NCBI RefSeq assembly: GCF_003325355.1
Contig: NZ_CP030850.1
Span: forward strand, 2,604,001 to 2,668,000
Length of the DNA stretch: 64,000 nucleotides
Reading direction: 5' to 3'
Origin: Runella rosea
Lineage (GTDB): Bacteria; Bacteroidota; Bacteroidia; Cytophagales; Spirosomataceae
The notes below the pieces were generated by a model. It did no database searches and had not been told where the DNA came from. It saw nothing but the letters and a program-made list of their open reading frames with translations. Shown piece by piece: positions 36,095 through 44,831 of the stretch (the stretch's first letter is position 1; the number at the start of each line of letters is the position of its first letter). Position numbers and translations under genes: made by a program.

Positions 36095-36102
36095 CAAAAG
36101 TA
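36095..36102 (-). promoter_or_regulatory. -7 box TACTTTTG immediately before the MFS start codon
   Basis: On the minus strand the text is TACTTTTG-CATT-ATG. The region where a -33 element would lie is occupied by the terminator hairpin of the upstream altronate dehydratase gene. Confidence 0.6.
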
Positions 36103-36135
36103 AAGAGTCAGTCGGAAAATTTCCGACTGACTCTT
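36103..36135 (-). terminator. Terminator hairpin of the altronate dehydratase gene
   Basis: AAGAGTCAGTCGGAAA (36103-36118) and its reverse complement (36120-36135) around one base, followed by TTTACTTTT on the minus strand. It lies 27 nt after the stop and abuts the MFS promoter. Confidence 0.8.
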
Positions 36136-36162
36136 AAGAATCTATTGTGCTATTTTACCGAA

Positions 36163-37827
36163 TTACAACGAAACGCCTCGTTTCCAGGGAATAAAATCAT
36201 CTTGTGCCAAGCGTTGGGCGTGGGTAAGTTTGCCACTCGCAACTTGGATAATTTCTTCTAACAACGCATCAGCATTTTGTTGAATGGTCTGCTCGCCCGT
36301 CACCACTGGACCGCAGTCAAAATCAATCACATCCGACATTTTTTGAGCCAAAGTAGAGTTGGTTGCCACTTTCATGACGGGGCAAATCGGGTTGCCAGTC
36401 GGCGTTCCTAAACCAGTAGTAAACAGAATCACCGTTGCACCCGCCGCTGTTTTACCAGTGGTGGCTTCAACGTCATTGCCAGGCGTACAAACGAGTTGCA
36501 AGCCTTTTTCGGAAGATATTTCAGTATAATTGGTTACGTCCTGAATCGGCGCTGAGCCGCCTTTTTTGGCTGCACCCGCCGACTTGATGGCGTCGGTGAT
36601 GAGTCCGTCTTTGATGTTGCCGGGTGAAGGATTGAACGCAAACGCCGAGCCGACCGCATCGGCTTTGCCTGAATAATCCCGCATGAGACGCTCAAACTTG
36701 GCCGCTTTTTCTTCTGTGACGCAACGGTTTAACAATTCCTGCTCCACGCCGTGCAGTTCAGGAAATTCTGCCAACAACGTTTTCCCCCCCAAAGCCACTA
36801 GAATATCCGACACTTGCCCTAAGACGGGATTGGCCGAAATGCCAGAGAAACCATCCGAGCCACCGCATTTTAAGCCTACGACCAGCTCGGTAATGGGCAC
36901 ATCTTCGCGCTCGTGTTGGTCGGCCTTAATCAGCCCCAGGAAAGTCTGCTTGATGGCCATCGACATCATCTGCGCTTCTGTACCCTGCTGTTGTTCAAAA
37001 ATGTACAGTGGCTTATCAAAATGAGGACTGCGTTTATGAATTTCGTCCATCAGAATCTTCTCTTCCGAATTCTGACACCCCAAACTCAACACCGTAATTC
37101 CGGCCACATTGGGGTGAACTGCATACGATGCAAACAACGAGCACAACGTATGCGCATCCTGCCGTGTACCACCGCAACCACCTTCGTGCGTAAGGAATTT
37201 AATACCATCTACATTCTTAAAAGGTCGCTTAGTTGTGGTTGAGGCATCTGCCTTGGGAGTGGCTACGCCGGCGAATGGCTCAATCTTTTTGATGACATCC
37301 ATTTGACCATGCTGATACAAATGCAAAAATTCCCGGACCTGATCGCGGTAAAGATCGGGTTGAGCATAGCCCAATTCACGCTCAAAAGCGTCTTTCAGGG
37401 TTAACACATTACGGTTTTCGCAAAATACCAGCGGTATTACCAACCAATAATTATACGTCCCCACCTTACCATCTGAACGACGGTAGCCTTTAAACGTTCT
37501 GCCTACCCACTTGCTTACATCGGGCGGCGTCCAGCTATAGGGTTGGCGTTTGGCCGTGCTGTACGGCTCAGAATCATGCTTTAAATTATAAGTAGTAACT
37601 GGCTCACCCCGCTTGATGGGTTGCGAAGCACGACCCACCAACACACCATACATCATGACGGCGTCGCCGATGGCTAAGTCTTGGGTCACAAACTTGTGCT
37701 TGGCATAAACGGTATACGGCAACACGTAGCTTTCGCCCTCAAAATCAACAACTTCTCCAGCGGCTAAATCACGGAGTGCAACGATGACATTATCGTTTGA
37801 ATTTACTTTTAAGACTTTATGTAACAT
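36163..37827 (-). CDS. uxaA: Altronate dehydratase family protein (SAF + UxaA)
   Basis: A 554-aa cytoplasmic enzyme that converts altronate to 2-keto-3-deoxygluconate in galacturonate breakdown. Residues 1-~95 are the SAF domain (VLKVNSNDNVIVALRDLAAGEVV, TQDLAIGDAVMMYGVLVGRA). The remainder is the UxaA catalytic part (KGYRRSDGKVGTYNYWLVIPLVFCENRN, THEGGCGGTRQDAHTLC, GLKCGGSDGFSGISANPVLG, LFTTGLGTPTGNPICPVMKVATNS). The conserved Cys/His clusters fit a metal-dependent dehydratase. The exact aldonate used is inferred. Confidence 0.9.
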   Translation of the reverse strand: MLHKVLKVNSNDNVIVALRDLAAGEVVDFEGESYVLPYTVYAKHKFVTQDLAIGDAVMMYGVLVGRASQPIKRGEPVTTYNLKHDSEPYSTAKRQPYSWTPPDVSKWVGRTFKGYRRSDGKVGTYNYWLVIPLVFCENRNVLTLKDAFERELGYAQPDLYRDQVREFLHLYQHGQMDVIKKIEPFAGVATPKADASTTTKRPFKNVDGIKFLTHEGGCGGTRQDAHTLCSLFASYAVHPNVAGITVLSLGCQNSEEKILMDEIHKRSPHFDKPLYIFEQQQGTEAQMMSMAIKQTFLGLIKADQHEREDVPITELVVGLKCGGSDGFSGISANPVLGQVSDILVALGGKTLLAEFPELHGVEQELLNRCVTEEKAAKFERLMRDYSGKADAVGSAFAFNPSPGNIKDGLITDAIKSAGAAKKGGSAPIQDVTNYTEISSEKGLQLVCTPGNDVEATTGKTAAGATVILFTTGLGTPTGNPICPVMKVATNSTLAQKMSDVIDFDCGPVVTGEQTIQQNADALLEEIIQVASGKLTHAQRLAQDDFIPWKRGVSL

Positions 37828-37906
37828 GTTGGCAGGTGGTAAAAAAATGAGTTCGTGTTCTTCTAAATAGAAAACCCTGCAAAAATAGTTCGAAAAATTT
37901 CATACC

Positions 37907-40900
37907 TCAACGCAGGAGCATCAACATTCCTTTGTACACATGACCGTCGGGCTTTGTTTTGATGTGATACGCATACACGCCAACAGGGAGTGAAGTGCTA
38001 TTATAATAGCCATCAAACGGTTTTTGATTCGCTCCCTTGGTATGGAAAATAGCTACTCCCCAGCGGTCAAAAATAATGACTTCCGCCTCCGGATATTCTT
38101 CAATTCCTTTTAATTCCCACGTATCATTTTGCCCGTCGTTATTGGGCGTGAATGCATCGGGGATATATACTCCCTGCGTCACCTGAATCGTAACGGCGGC
38201 CGTTGCCAAACAGCCATTGGGGCCCGTGGCACGCAGGGTATACGTCGTCGTACGGTCGGGGGTGGCGATGGGCTTTGCACCGGTGGCATTGTCCAAGCCC
38301 GTGGGCGGAGTCCATTGATAACTGTAGCCAATTCCCAAATCACCGTTGAGCGTCACACTGCTTCCCCGAAACACCTCTCGGTCTTTGCCCAAATTCAGGG
38401 CGGGCGGGGCGGTAATGGTCACCACCCGTTTGGCTTCTCCATTCAAACAATCCAAATTACCCTTTATGGAATAAGTGATTGTATGTTGCCCTACGCCTGC
38501 GGCTTGTGGTGAAAACTGATTATTGACCACCCCGGTTCCCGCATACACTCCCCCGGCCGGTGTTCCTTTGAGCGCCACGGGCGGAAAAGCCGTTCCGCAA
38601 AAACTCGGAATCGAATCAAGCGCAACCGTGATTTTTTGAACCAGCGTTAAGGCCGTTCCCGACGAAGTGGCCGAACAGCCGTTTGTATCGTTGACACTAA
38701 CGGCATAATTTCCGGCTTGCGTGGCGGTCAATGTGTTTTGAGTAGCTGCGGGTAGGTTTTGCCCGTCGCGCTGCCATTGAAACGTTTTTAAATTGCTGCC
38801 GTTCGCGGTCAACACCAAAGTACTTCCCGTGCAAAGTTGAGTTCCGGCCGACGTTATGGTTACGGTCGGGGTATTGGCTTGCAGTACGACAAAAGGAGAA
38901 GAAGTGGTTGAACACGTATTGGTGGCTGTTATTTTAACCGAAAAATTACCCGGTTGGGTTACCGAAAGAACATTAGTTGTGTTGGCAAGCGGTTGTCCGT
39001 CACGCGTCCAGACATAGACAAAACCTGTTCCTTCGGTCGCCGAAAGTGTCGTGCTTTGGTTGGGACATATTGCTTTTTTGTTGGACGTAATTTCCGCTTT
39101 GGGCGGTGTATTGGAAACCACGTTTTGAGGCGCTGAAAGATTGGAACAACCGTTGGAATCAGTCACTCGTACGGTGTAACTGCCCGATTCTACCGCGTCA
39201 AATGTAACAGAAGCAGCACCTGTAACCAAGGCATTTTCACGCAGCCATCGGTACTGCGCATTGACGGCATTGGTAGCCGCCGTCAATTTTACACTTCCTC
39301 CCTGACAAACCACTCCGGAGGCGTTTCCTACGGTAATGGAGGCCGTAGGTTTAGGGAAAAACACAATAGTAACGGGAGCGGCCGTCATGGTTTCGGGACA
39401 CAGATTCAGCGTTTTGGCCACACAGGTATAACTTCCTCCCTGATTGTTTCTAACCACTAAAATCGAATCCGTTGCCGCCGTTACATCGCCATTATTAAGT
39501 CGCCATTGGAAAGTACTTCCTTTGGTAAAGTTCCTAAGATTGAGTTGTACCAAACTGTCCTGACACATACCTGTCGGAGCGGCCTCATTGGGTTTACCCA
39601 CTTTAGAGACAAAAATCAGGGGTTGCGAAGGCGCTCGACAATCACGGACAATTAACCGAAATTCACTGAATACGCTACTGTAAACGACTCCGTCCATTAC
39701 TCCTTCAAATTTTATCCGATACGCATATACCCCCGGTTTTTCAGGGATCCCCGAAAGCGTAAACGTATTGCCGTTTTGGGTGAGTTGAAGCGGCGTTGCG
39801 TTCCCGTTAAAATTGGTGGTAGTCAATCCTGTTTTCCAACCCACATTTGCAAAGGGCTGAGCGGTGGCAGCATCCGTGATCGGCTCCGCAAATCCCGCTA
39901 ACCGCGCCGACAGGTTTTGCTTGTTTCCCACTCCAAAATTCACGGTTACGTTCTGACCGGCGCAGGATTCAATGCGGGCGGGCACACTCACATTCAACAG
40001 GTGTCCTTTGCCCGATACGGCATTCCATGCCACTTGGTCCGCCCCATTAAACTCGGCGTAATTCACCATTTTGGTATCTGTTCGGGACAGGTTATCGGTA
40101 TTCACGCGGCAACAGATCGGTTCTGTCACCACATAATACCCCCCATTGGTGGCGCCGTATTGAGCCGCCGTCATGGTAAAATTACCCGTGTCATACCCCA
40201 CCGATTGCAAGGTGTCGTCGCCGGTGCCACAGGCGCGGGGGAGAAAAATCCGAACCTCGCTGAAGGCGTTTCTTCGTAAGGTTATTTCTTCAATTTTCAG
40301 GTTATCACGTTTTCGGTATAACGTAGCTTTGATAGAAGCCGGCATTTTCGGCAAATCGGCAATCGGAATATAATAATCCGACCGAAACGCAAAATTATTC
40401 CACCAAGGCTGTACAAAGGAACCGCCTCCCGGTGAGGTAAAAGGACTTTGCAAGCTACCGCCCACGATCGACACATTTCCTCCCCCGGCTTGACAATCCA
40501 CAAATAATGGATTGAGCGTAGTTGTTTTTTCAGTATTACAGGCCCCGTTCTTTTTCACCGTTGCGTAGTAAGCCCCGCTTTCACTCACCACCAACTCAGG
40601 CTTGTTCGCGCCGGGTATCAGTTGATTATTTCGATACCATTGGTAACTATCATTCTGAGGAAAACCGCCTTCGGTATTGAGCTGCACCTGTTTGCCGGTG
40701 CAGACGGTAGCACTCAACAACGCTGATTTATTACCGACTTCGGAGATCGTTGACCCGCTCGCAATCACTGTTTTGATACAATCGGTCACTTCGATTTGCC
40801 ATTCTCGGTAGTTTTCCGCGATTTTGACGCCGTTTCGGCGATGTTCAGCCACAAACGCCACCGAAAAAACACCCAAAGCAGGTCCGGGCGTGTTGATAGA

Positions 40901-41695
40901 AATGGAAGATACCGAACTGCCGTTTCCCCACGTAGGATTGGCATTGACAATCCCTACAGTACCTATCCCCACATTGCTGCTGCTGAATCCTGCTTTCCAG
41001 GCCACTTCCTGAAACGGCAATGCGCCGTCGGTTAAAGGAAGTGCATTTTTTAGGGTCAGGTTAAAAGTTTGACTGTTTACCTGCGTTTGAGCGGGGATTG
41101 CGGCTACCCCTACGATAATTCTTCCCTGATTTTTACAAACGAATGAATAACTCTCCGGCACCCACCCGGAAAACAACTCCCCATCGTTGGGATTGCTTGG
41201 TTTTTCAAACAAATAAAGGGGAGAAAACCAATGATAAAGCACCACATTGGACGACTGCACATTGACCGTTGGGTTGCGCGGCCCTACGGGGTCATTGACA
41301 ACGTAATAGCCCTCGGCATCGTTAAACTCCGTCGGCGTAACGACCATATCGTAATTATACCGAACAAAAAAGTAATCCAGTTTGGCAGGCGCCCCCGCTG
41401 CTACGCAGTCATTTACTAGGGCTCCAGCCTGCGTATCAGCATCTTTGTTGGCTGTATATTCTTTGACGACAGCATTGTCTTTTTTACGAATGATTCTGAA
41501 GCGTAACGTAGCCGGCAGCGCATCACGGGCGGCGGCATCGGTATAAAACGTGCAGGCAAAACGATAGGCGAAGGGAGTATCAAAGAGGGGTCCTACGGGA
41601 TTTCTACGGTCAAAATGGCCTCCGTACACTTTTTGACCATACATTTTATTTACTCCAAACAACAAGAGAAAAAAAAGGGGCAGAATTTTACTCAT
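37907..41695 (-). CDS. Giant cell-surface protein exported by type IX secretion (type B domain)
   Basis: 1262 aa. Signal peptide ends near residue 20 (LLLFGVNKMYGQ). The first ~700 residues hold two similar modules (FAYRFACTFYTDAAARDALPATLRF; FAFRSDYYIPIADLPKMPASIKA), each followed by cysteine-paired sheets. Several Ig-like repeats of ~80 residues follow (SYQWYRNNQLIPGANKPELVV, TFQWRLNNGDVT, QYRWLRENALVTGAA, VYVWTRDGQPLANTT, TFQWQRDGQNLPAAT). The C-terminal ~88 residues are the gliding-motility-associated T9SS type B sorting domain (YIPDAFTPNNDGQNDTWELKGI, VIIFDRWGVAIFH, LPVGVYAYHI, YKGMLMLLR). Likely a surface adhesin or filament. It stands alone. Confidence 0.92.
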   Translation of the reverse strand: MSKILPLFFLLLFGVNKMYGQKVYGGHFDRRNPVGPLFDTPFAYRFACTFYTDAAARDALPATLRFRIIRKKDNAVVKEYTANKDADTQAGALVNDCVAAGAPAKLDYFFVRYNYDMVVTPTEFNDAEGYYVVNDPVGPRNPTVNVQSSNVVLYHWFSPLYLFEKPSNPNDGELFSGWVPESYSFVCKNQGRIIVGVAAIPAQTQVNSQTFNLTLKNALPLTDGALPFQEVAWKAGFSSSNVGIGTVGIVNANPTWGNGSSVSSISINTPGPALGVFSVAFVAEHRRNGVKIAENYREWQIEVTDCIKTVIASGSTISEVGNKSALLSATVCTGKQVQLNTEGGFPQNDSYQWYRNNQLIPGANKPELVVSESGAYYATVKKNGACNTEKTTTLNPLFVDCQAGGGNVSIVGGSLQSPFTSPGGGSFVQPWWNNFAFRSDYYIPIADLPKMPASIKATLYRKRDNLKIEEITLRRNAFSEVRIFLPRACGTGDDTLQSVGYDTGNFTMTAAQYGATNGGYYVVTEPICCRVNTDNLSRTDTKMVNYAEFNGADQVAWNAVSGKGHLLNVSVPARIESCAGQNVTVNFGVGNKQNLSARLAGFAEPITDAATAQPFANVGWKTGLTTTNFNGNATPLQLTQNGNTFTLSGIPEKPGVYAYRIKFEGVMDGVVYSSVFSEFRLIVRDCRAPSQPLIFVSKVGKPNEAAPTGMCQDSLVQLNLRNFTKGSTFQWRLNNGDVTAATDSILVVRNNQGGSYTCVAKTLNLCPETMTAAPVTIVFFPKPTASITVGNASGVVCQGGSVKLTAATNAVNAQYRWLRENALVTGAASVTFDAVESGSYTVRVTDSNGCSNLSAPQNVVSNTPPKAEITSNKKAICPNQSTTLSATEGTGFVYVWTRDGQPLANTTNVLSVTQPGNFSVKITATNTCSTTSSPFVVLQANTPTVTITSAGTQLCTGSTLVLTANGSNLKTFQWQRDGQNLPAATQNTLTATQAGNYAVSVNDTNGCSATSSGTALTLVQKITVALDSIPSFCGTAFPPVALKGTPAGGVYAGTGVVNNQFSPQAAGVGQHTITYSIKGNLDCLNGEAKRVVTITAPPALNLGKDREVFRGSSVTLNGDLGIGYSYQWTPPTGLDNATGAKPIATPDRTTTYTLRATGPNGCLATAAVTIQVTQGVYIPDAFTPNNDGQNDTWELKGIEEYPEAEVIIFDRWGVAIFHTKGANQKPFDGYYNSTSLPVGVYAYHIKTKPDGHVYKGMLMLLR

Positions 41696-41975
41696 ACGTT
41701 AAGAATCAAAGACTTATGTTCTTTCAAAATACCGTAAAACAGCTATTTTTTCCAAATCATATCTTTGTAACTTACTTAACGGTTCACTGCGTGTCAGAAC
41801 ATTTCAGGTCAGCTTTAAAAATCAGACATCCAAACCAATGGCAGAGTTATTCAAATGGAGTAATGAAACCGTACAATTTACTTTTTGCAGCATCTCGCAA
41901 AGTCATTGATTTGTATTTTTTGGTAATTTTTGAGAGATTATGATTTCTATCAAAAACGATTTAGTGTTTTGTGTT

Positions 41976-41983
41976 TACTTTTG
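41976..41983 (+). promoter_or_regulatory. -7 box TACTTTTG of fumC
   Basis: An exact TAnnTTTG match 69 nt before the fumC ATG. The 41696-42052 divergent gap (357 nt) otherwise contains no gene; a second motif of this form (TATCTTTG, 41760-41767) is noted but no gene follows it closely. Confidence 0.55.
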
Positions 41984-42052
41984 CAACCTTGTGCATGAGT
42001 TCAAAACGCTCCCACAAAACTCACTAATTCTCAAACTCACTCAATCAAAATA

Positions 42053-43474
42053 ATGGAATACCGTATCGAAAAAGACACCATGGGCAAGGTAGAAGTACCT
42101 GCTGATGTGTATTGGGGCGCACAGACCCAGCGCTCTATCATGAATTTCCCGATTGCGCAAGATATTAACAAAATGCCCAAAGAAATCATTCGGGCGTTTG
42201 CCTACCTCAAAAAAGCTGCCGCTATCACCAACTTTGAAGCGGGCATTCTTCCCGAAGACAAGAAAAACTTGATTGCCCAAGTATGCGACGAAATTTTGGA
42301 TGGTAAACTCAACGACCAATTTCCGTTGGTAGTGTGGCAAACAGGCTCTGGAACCCAGTCAAACATGAACTGTAATGAGGTGATTGCCTATCGTGCGCAC
42401 GTTATCAATGGCGGGTCATTGTTGGATGAAAAGAAATATTTGAATCCCAACGACGACGTCAACAAATCGCAATCTTCGAATGATACTTTCCCAACGGCGA
42501 TGCACATTGCGGCCTATAAAATTTTGGCCGAAGTAACCATTCCGGGCATCGAAAAACTCCGTGATACGCTCCAAGCCAAGTCGGAAGCCTTCAAAGACGT
42601 GGTAAAAATCGGTCGTACCCACTTTATGGACGCTACGCCACTGACACTGGGTCAGGAATTTTCGGGCTATGTTTCTCAATTAAACCACGGCTTACGCGCC
42701 ATCAAAAATACCTTGGCGCATTTGTCAGAATTGGCATTGGGCGGAACGGCCGTAGGTACAGGAATCAATACGCCCAAAGGCTATTCAGAAAATGTAGCAG
42801 CCCACATCGCTGCGTTGACTGGCTTGCCTTTTATCACGGCTGAAAATAAATTTGAAGCACTCGCCGCTCACGATGCCATCGTTGAAGCCCACGGTGCACT
42901 CAAAACAGTGGCAGTAAGTTTGATGAAAATTGCCAACGACATCCGGATGCTGTCGTCGGGGCCACGCGCGGGTATCGGCGAAATTCACATTCCTGACAAC
43001 GAACCGGGCAGCTCTATCATGCCTGGCAAAGTAAACCCCACGCAGTGCGAAGCCATGACCATGGTGGCCTGTCAAGTGATGGGCAACGATGTCGCCATCA
43101 ACATTGGTGGTTCAAACGGTCATTTTGAACTGAACGTTTTCAAGCCCGTCATGATTTATAACTTCCTGCACTCGGCGCGTTTGATTGGAGATGTTTGCGT
43201 GGCGTTCAACGACCATTGCGCGGTAGGTATCGAGCCATTGACCGAAAATATCCGCAAACACGTCAACAATTCACTGATGTTGGTAACGGCTTTGAACCCC
43301 AAAATCGGGTATTACAACGCCGCCGCCATCGCGCAAGACGCGCACAAGCGCGGGATTACGCTCAAACAGGCTTCTCTCGAATTTGAACTCAAAGGCTTGG
43401 ATTTCACGCACATGACCGAAGAGCAATTCGACGCATGGGTACGCCCCGAAGATATGGTGGGAGGCTTGAAGTAA
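42053..43474 (+). CDS. fumC: Class II fumarate hydratase
   Basis: A 473-aa, iron-independent fumarase interconverting fumarate and malate in the TCA cycle; a cytoplasmic homotetramer. Marks: [35 protein letters not shown], the [14 protein letters not shown] loop, [31 protein letters not shown] and the fumarase signature [17 protein letters not shown]. Length fits. It is monogenic with a TAnnTTTG promoter and a strong terminator. Confidence 0.97.
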   Translation: MEYRIEKDTMGKVEVPADVYWGAQTQRSIMNFPIAQDINKMPKEIIRAFAYLKKAAAITNFEAGILPEDKKNLIAQVCDEILDGKLNDQFPLVVWQTGSGTQSNMNCNEVIAYRAHVINGGSLLDEKKYLNPNDDVNKSQSSNDTFPTAMHIAAYKILAEVTIPGIEKLRDTLQAKSEAFKDVVKIGRTHFMDATPLTLGQEFSGYVSQLNHGLRAIKNTLAHLSELALGGTAVGTGINTPKGYSENVAAHIAALTGLPFITAENKFEALAAHDAIVEAHGALKTVAVSLMKIANDIRMLSSGPRAGIGEIHIPDNEPGSSIMPGKVNPTQCEAMTMVACQVMGNDVAINIGGSNGHFELNVFKPVMIYNFLHSARLIGDVCVAFNDHCAVGIEPLTENIRKHVNNSLMLVTALNPKIGYYNAAAIAQDAHKRGITLKQASLEFELKGLDFTHMTEEQFDAWVRPEDMVGGLK

Positions 43475-43537
43475 ATGCTTATTTAGAACTGAAAAACGTT
43501 AAATGTATAACCGAAAAATATAAAAGTTCGGTTCTTC

Positions 43538-43581
43538 AAACAAAAGAAGTCGGCTGCGTTTGTAGCCGACTTCTTTTGTTT
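43538..43581. terminator. Bidirectional-looking intrinsic terminator after fumC
   Basis: An 18-bp perfect stem (43538-43555 with 43564-43581; core AAAAGAAGTCGGCT) around an 8-nt loop, flanked by A- and T-rich sequence. Confidence 0.9.
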
Positions 43582-43590
43582 GCCTTAAAA

Positions 43591-43638
43591 TATATACAAA
43601 TTTGTATATATACGTTTTTGTATATATTTTTGTATGTA
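43591..43638 (+). promoter_or_regulatory. Palindromic AT-rich promoter/operator of the paired-ATPase operon
   Basis: 43591-43610 is a perfect 20-bp palindrome (TATATACAAA and its complement). Its TTTG (43601-43604) lies 20 nt from an exact -7 box TATTTTTG (43625-43632), so it can be the -33 element. TTTGTATATA recurs at 43617-43626 and, as TTTGTATGTA, at 43629-43638. The ATG is 20 nt after the -7 box. The overlap of palindrome and promoter suggests a dimeric repressor or activator site. Confidence 0.6.
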
Positions 43639-43652
43639 TAAATTTTAAAACA

Positions 43653-44831
43653 ATGAAGAATCAAGTAGGCCCTCCGGTAACGGGCAATGACTTTTTTGGA
43701 CGTAAAAAGGAACTTCTGCAAGCTTGGGATTTGCTGGACAATGGAAATCACCTACTATTACCAGCTCCAAGAAGGGTAGGTAAAACGTCTTTTGTGCTCC
43801 AACTGAGAAAAGATGCTCAAAAGCACGATTGGAAGGCCATCTATTTTAATGTGGAAGATGGAAGCGATGAAACAGGTTTTATGCGAATGTTTGTTGATGC
43901 CCTCAAAAAGGAAGAAAATTGGTTCAAAAAAAATGCTAAAAATACGTTTGATTCCATTGGCAAAATAATGTCGTCGCTGGAAGCCGAAGTAGAAGTACAG
44001 GGAGTAAAAACAACGCTCAAATGGAGCAATGCCGCTAAAAGCGACTTAAAACGTGAATTGGAAAAGCTGTTAGAGGATACCGGGAAATGCCTGATCATCA
44101 TTGATGAACTTCCCGTTTTACTTTCACGGTTAGCCAATATTCCTGAAGGTAAAGGACGAGTAGGTGATTTTCTGCATTGGCTGCGGTCGTTTCGGCAAAA
44201 TCCTGATTCTGAAATACGCTGGATTTTTTGCGGCTCTATCAGCATGGATACTTTTGCCGAACGGTTGGGTATCACCAAAACCATCAATGATCTGTATTCT
44301 TTTTCGTTGGGCGCTTTCGGGGAAGAAGAAGCACGACAGTTTTTGCAACAATTGGCCACTGACCAAAAAGTTGCGATGTCAGCAGAGGTGCAGGAGGCCT
44401 TGATCAAAGCGGTAGGATGGCCGTTGCCATACTATTTACAACTACTGTTTGCTCAACTCAGATTCATTCATAATCAACCAAATGGACTGGTTCTTACTCC
44501 CGAGCACGTCACCACAGCCTTTGAAAGAGCCTCCGATTCTTCCAACCTAAACACATGGATTGAACGTCTGGAAGAACAGCTTGCCCCAACGGATGCCAAA
44601 TGGGCCAAAAACTTGTTGGATACACTTTGTGTAAAGGAAAAAGGATTTAGGCGTGACCAATTAGAACAGGTATTGGTTAGGAATAATGTAACTCCGGAAG
44701 AGGCGAAGGACAAAACAGCGTTTTTGCTCAAAACACTTACTCACGACGGCTATCTGATTGAACATACGGGCGAATACGGTTTTCGTTCCCCACTTTTGCG
44801 TAATTACTGGTACAAACAACGTTTACAATGA
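43653..44831 (+). CDS. P-loop ATPase (archaeal ATP_bind / AAA-type), first of a coupled pair
   Basis: 392 aa from the ATG at 43653; the longer frame starts inside the promoter and is rejected. N-terminal GNDFFGRKKELLQAWDLL precedes Walker A PAPRRVGKTSF (Lys44). Walker B is CLIIIDELPVLLSRL, and IRWIFCGSISM resembles sensor 1. The C-terminal ~110 residues read as a winged-helix unit (AKNLLDTLCVKEKGFRRDQLEQVL, HDGYLIEHTGEYGFRSPLLRNYWY). It matches the STAND-like archaeal-ATPase superfamily (PF01637 type). No effector domain is seen. Its stop overlaps the next start by 4 nt. Confidence 0.85.
   Translation: MKNQVGPPVTGNDFFGRKKELLQAWDLLDNGNHLLLPAPRRVGKTSFVLQLRKDAQKHDWKAIYFNVEDGSDETGFMRMFVDALKKEENWFKKNAKNTFDSIGKIMSSLEAEVEVQGVKTTLKWSNAAKSDLKRELEKLLEDTGKCLIIIDELPVLLSRLANIPEGKGRVGDFLHWLRSFRQNPDSEIRWIFCGSISMDTFAERLGITKTINDLYSFSLGAFGEEEARQFLQQLATDQKVAMSAEVQEALIKAVGWPLPYYLQLLFAQLRFIHNQPNGLVLTPEHVTTAFERASDSSNLNTWIERLEEQLAPTDAKWAKNLLDTLCVKEKGFRRDQLEQVLVRNNVTPEEAKDKTAFLLKTLTHDGYLIEHTGEYGFRSPLLRNYWYKQRLQ

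Noticed and set aside
41760-41767. TATCTTTG, a second TAnnTTTG-type match in the fumC upstream gap
   Set aside because: No gene follows within 280 nt and no -33 element is seen; such 8-mers occur by chance in AT-rich gaps.
43591-43638. Possible short CRISPR-like or tandem-repeat array
   Set aside because: The units are unequally spaced (16 and 12 nt), only ~10 bp long and coincide with promoter elements, so an operator reading is better.
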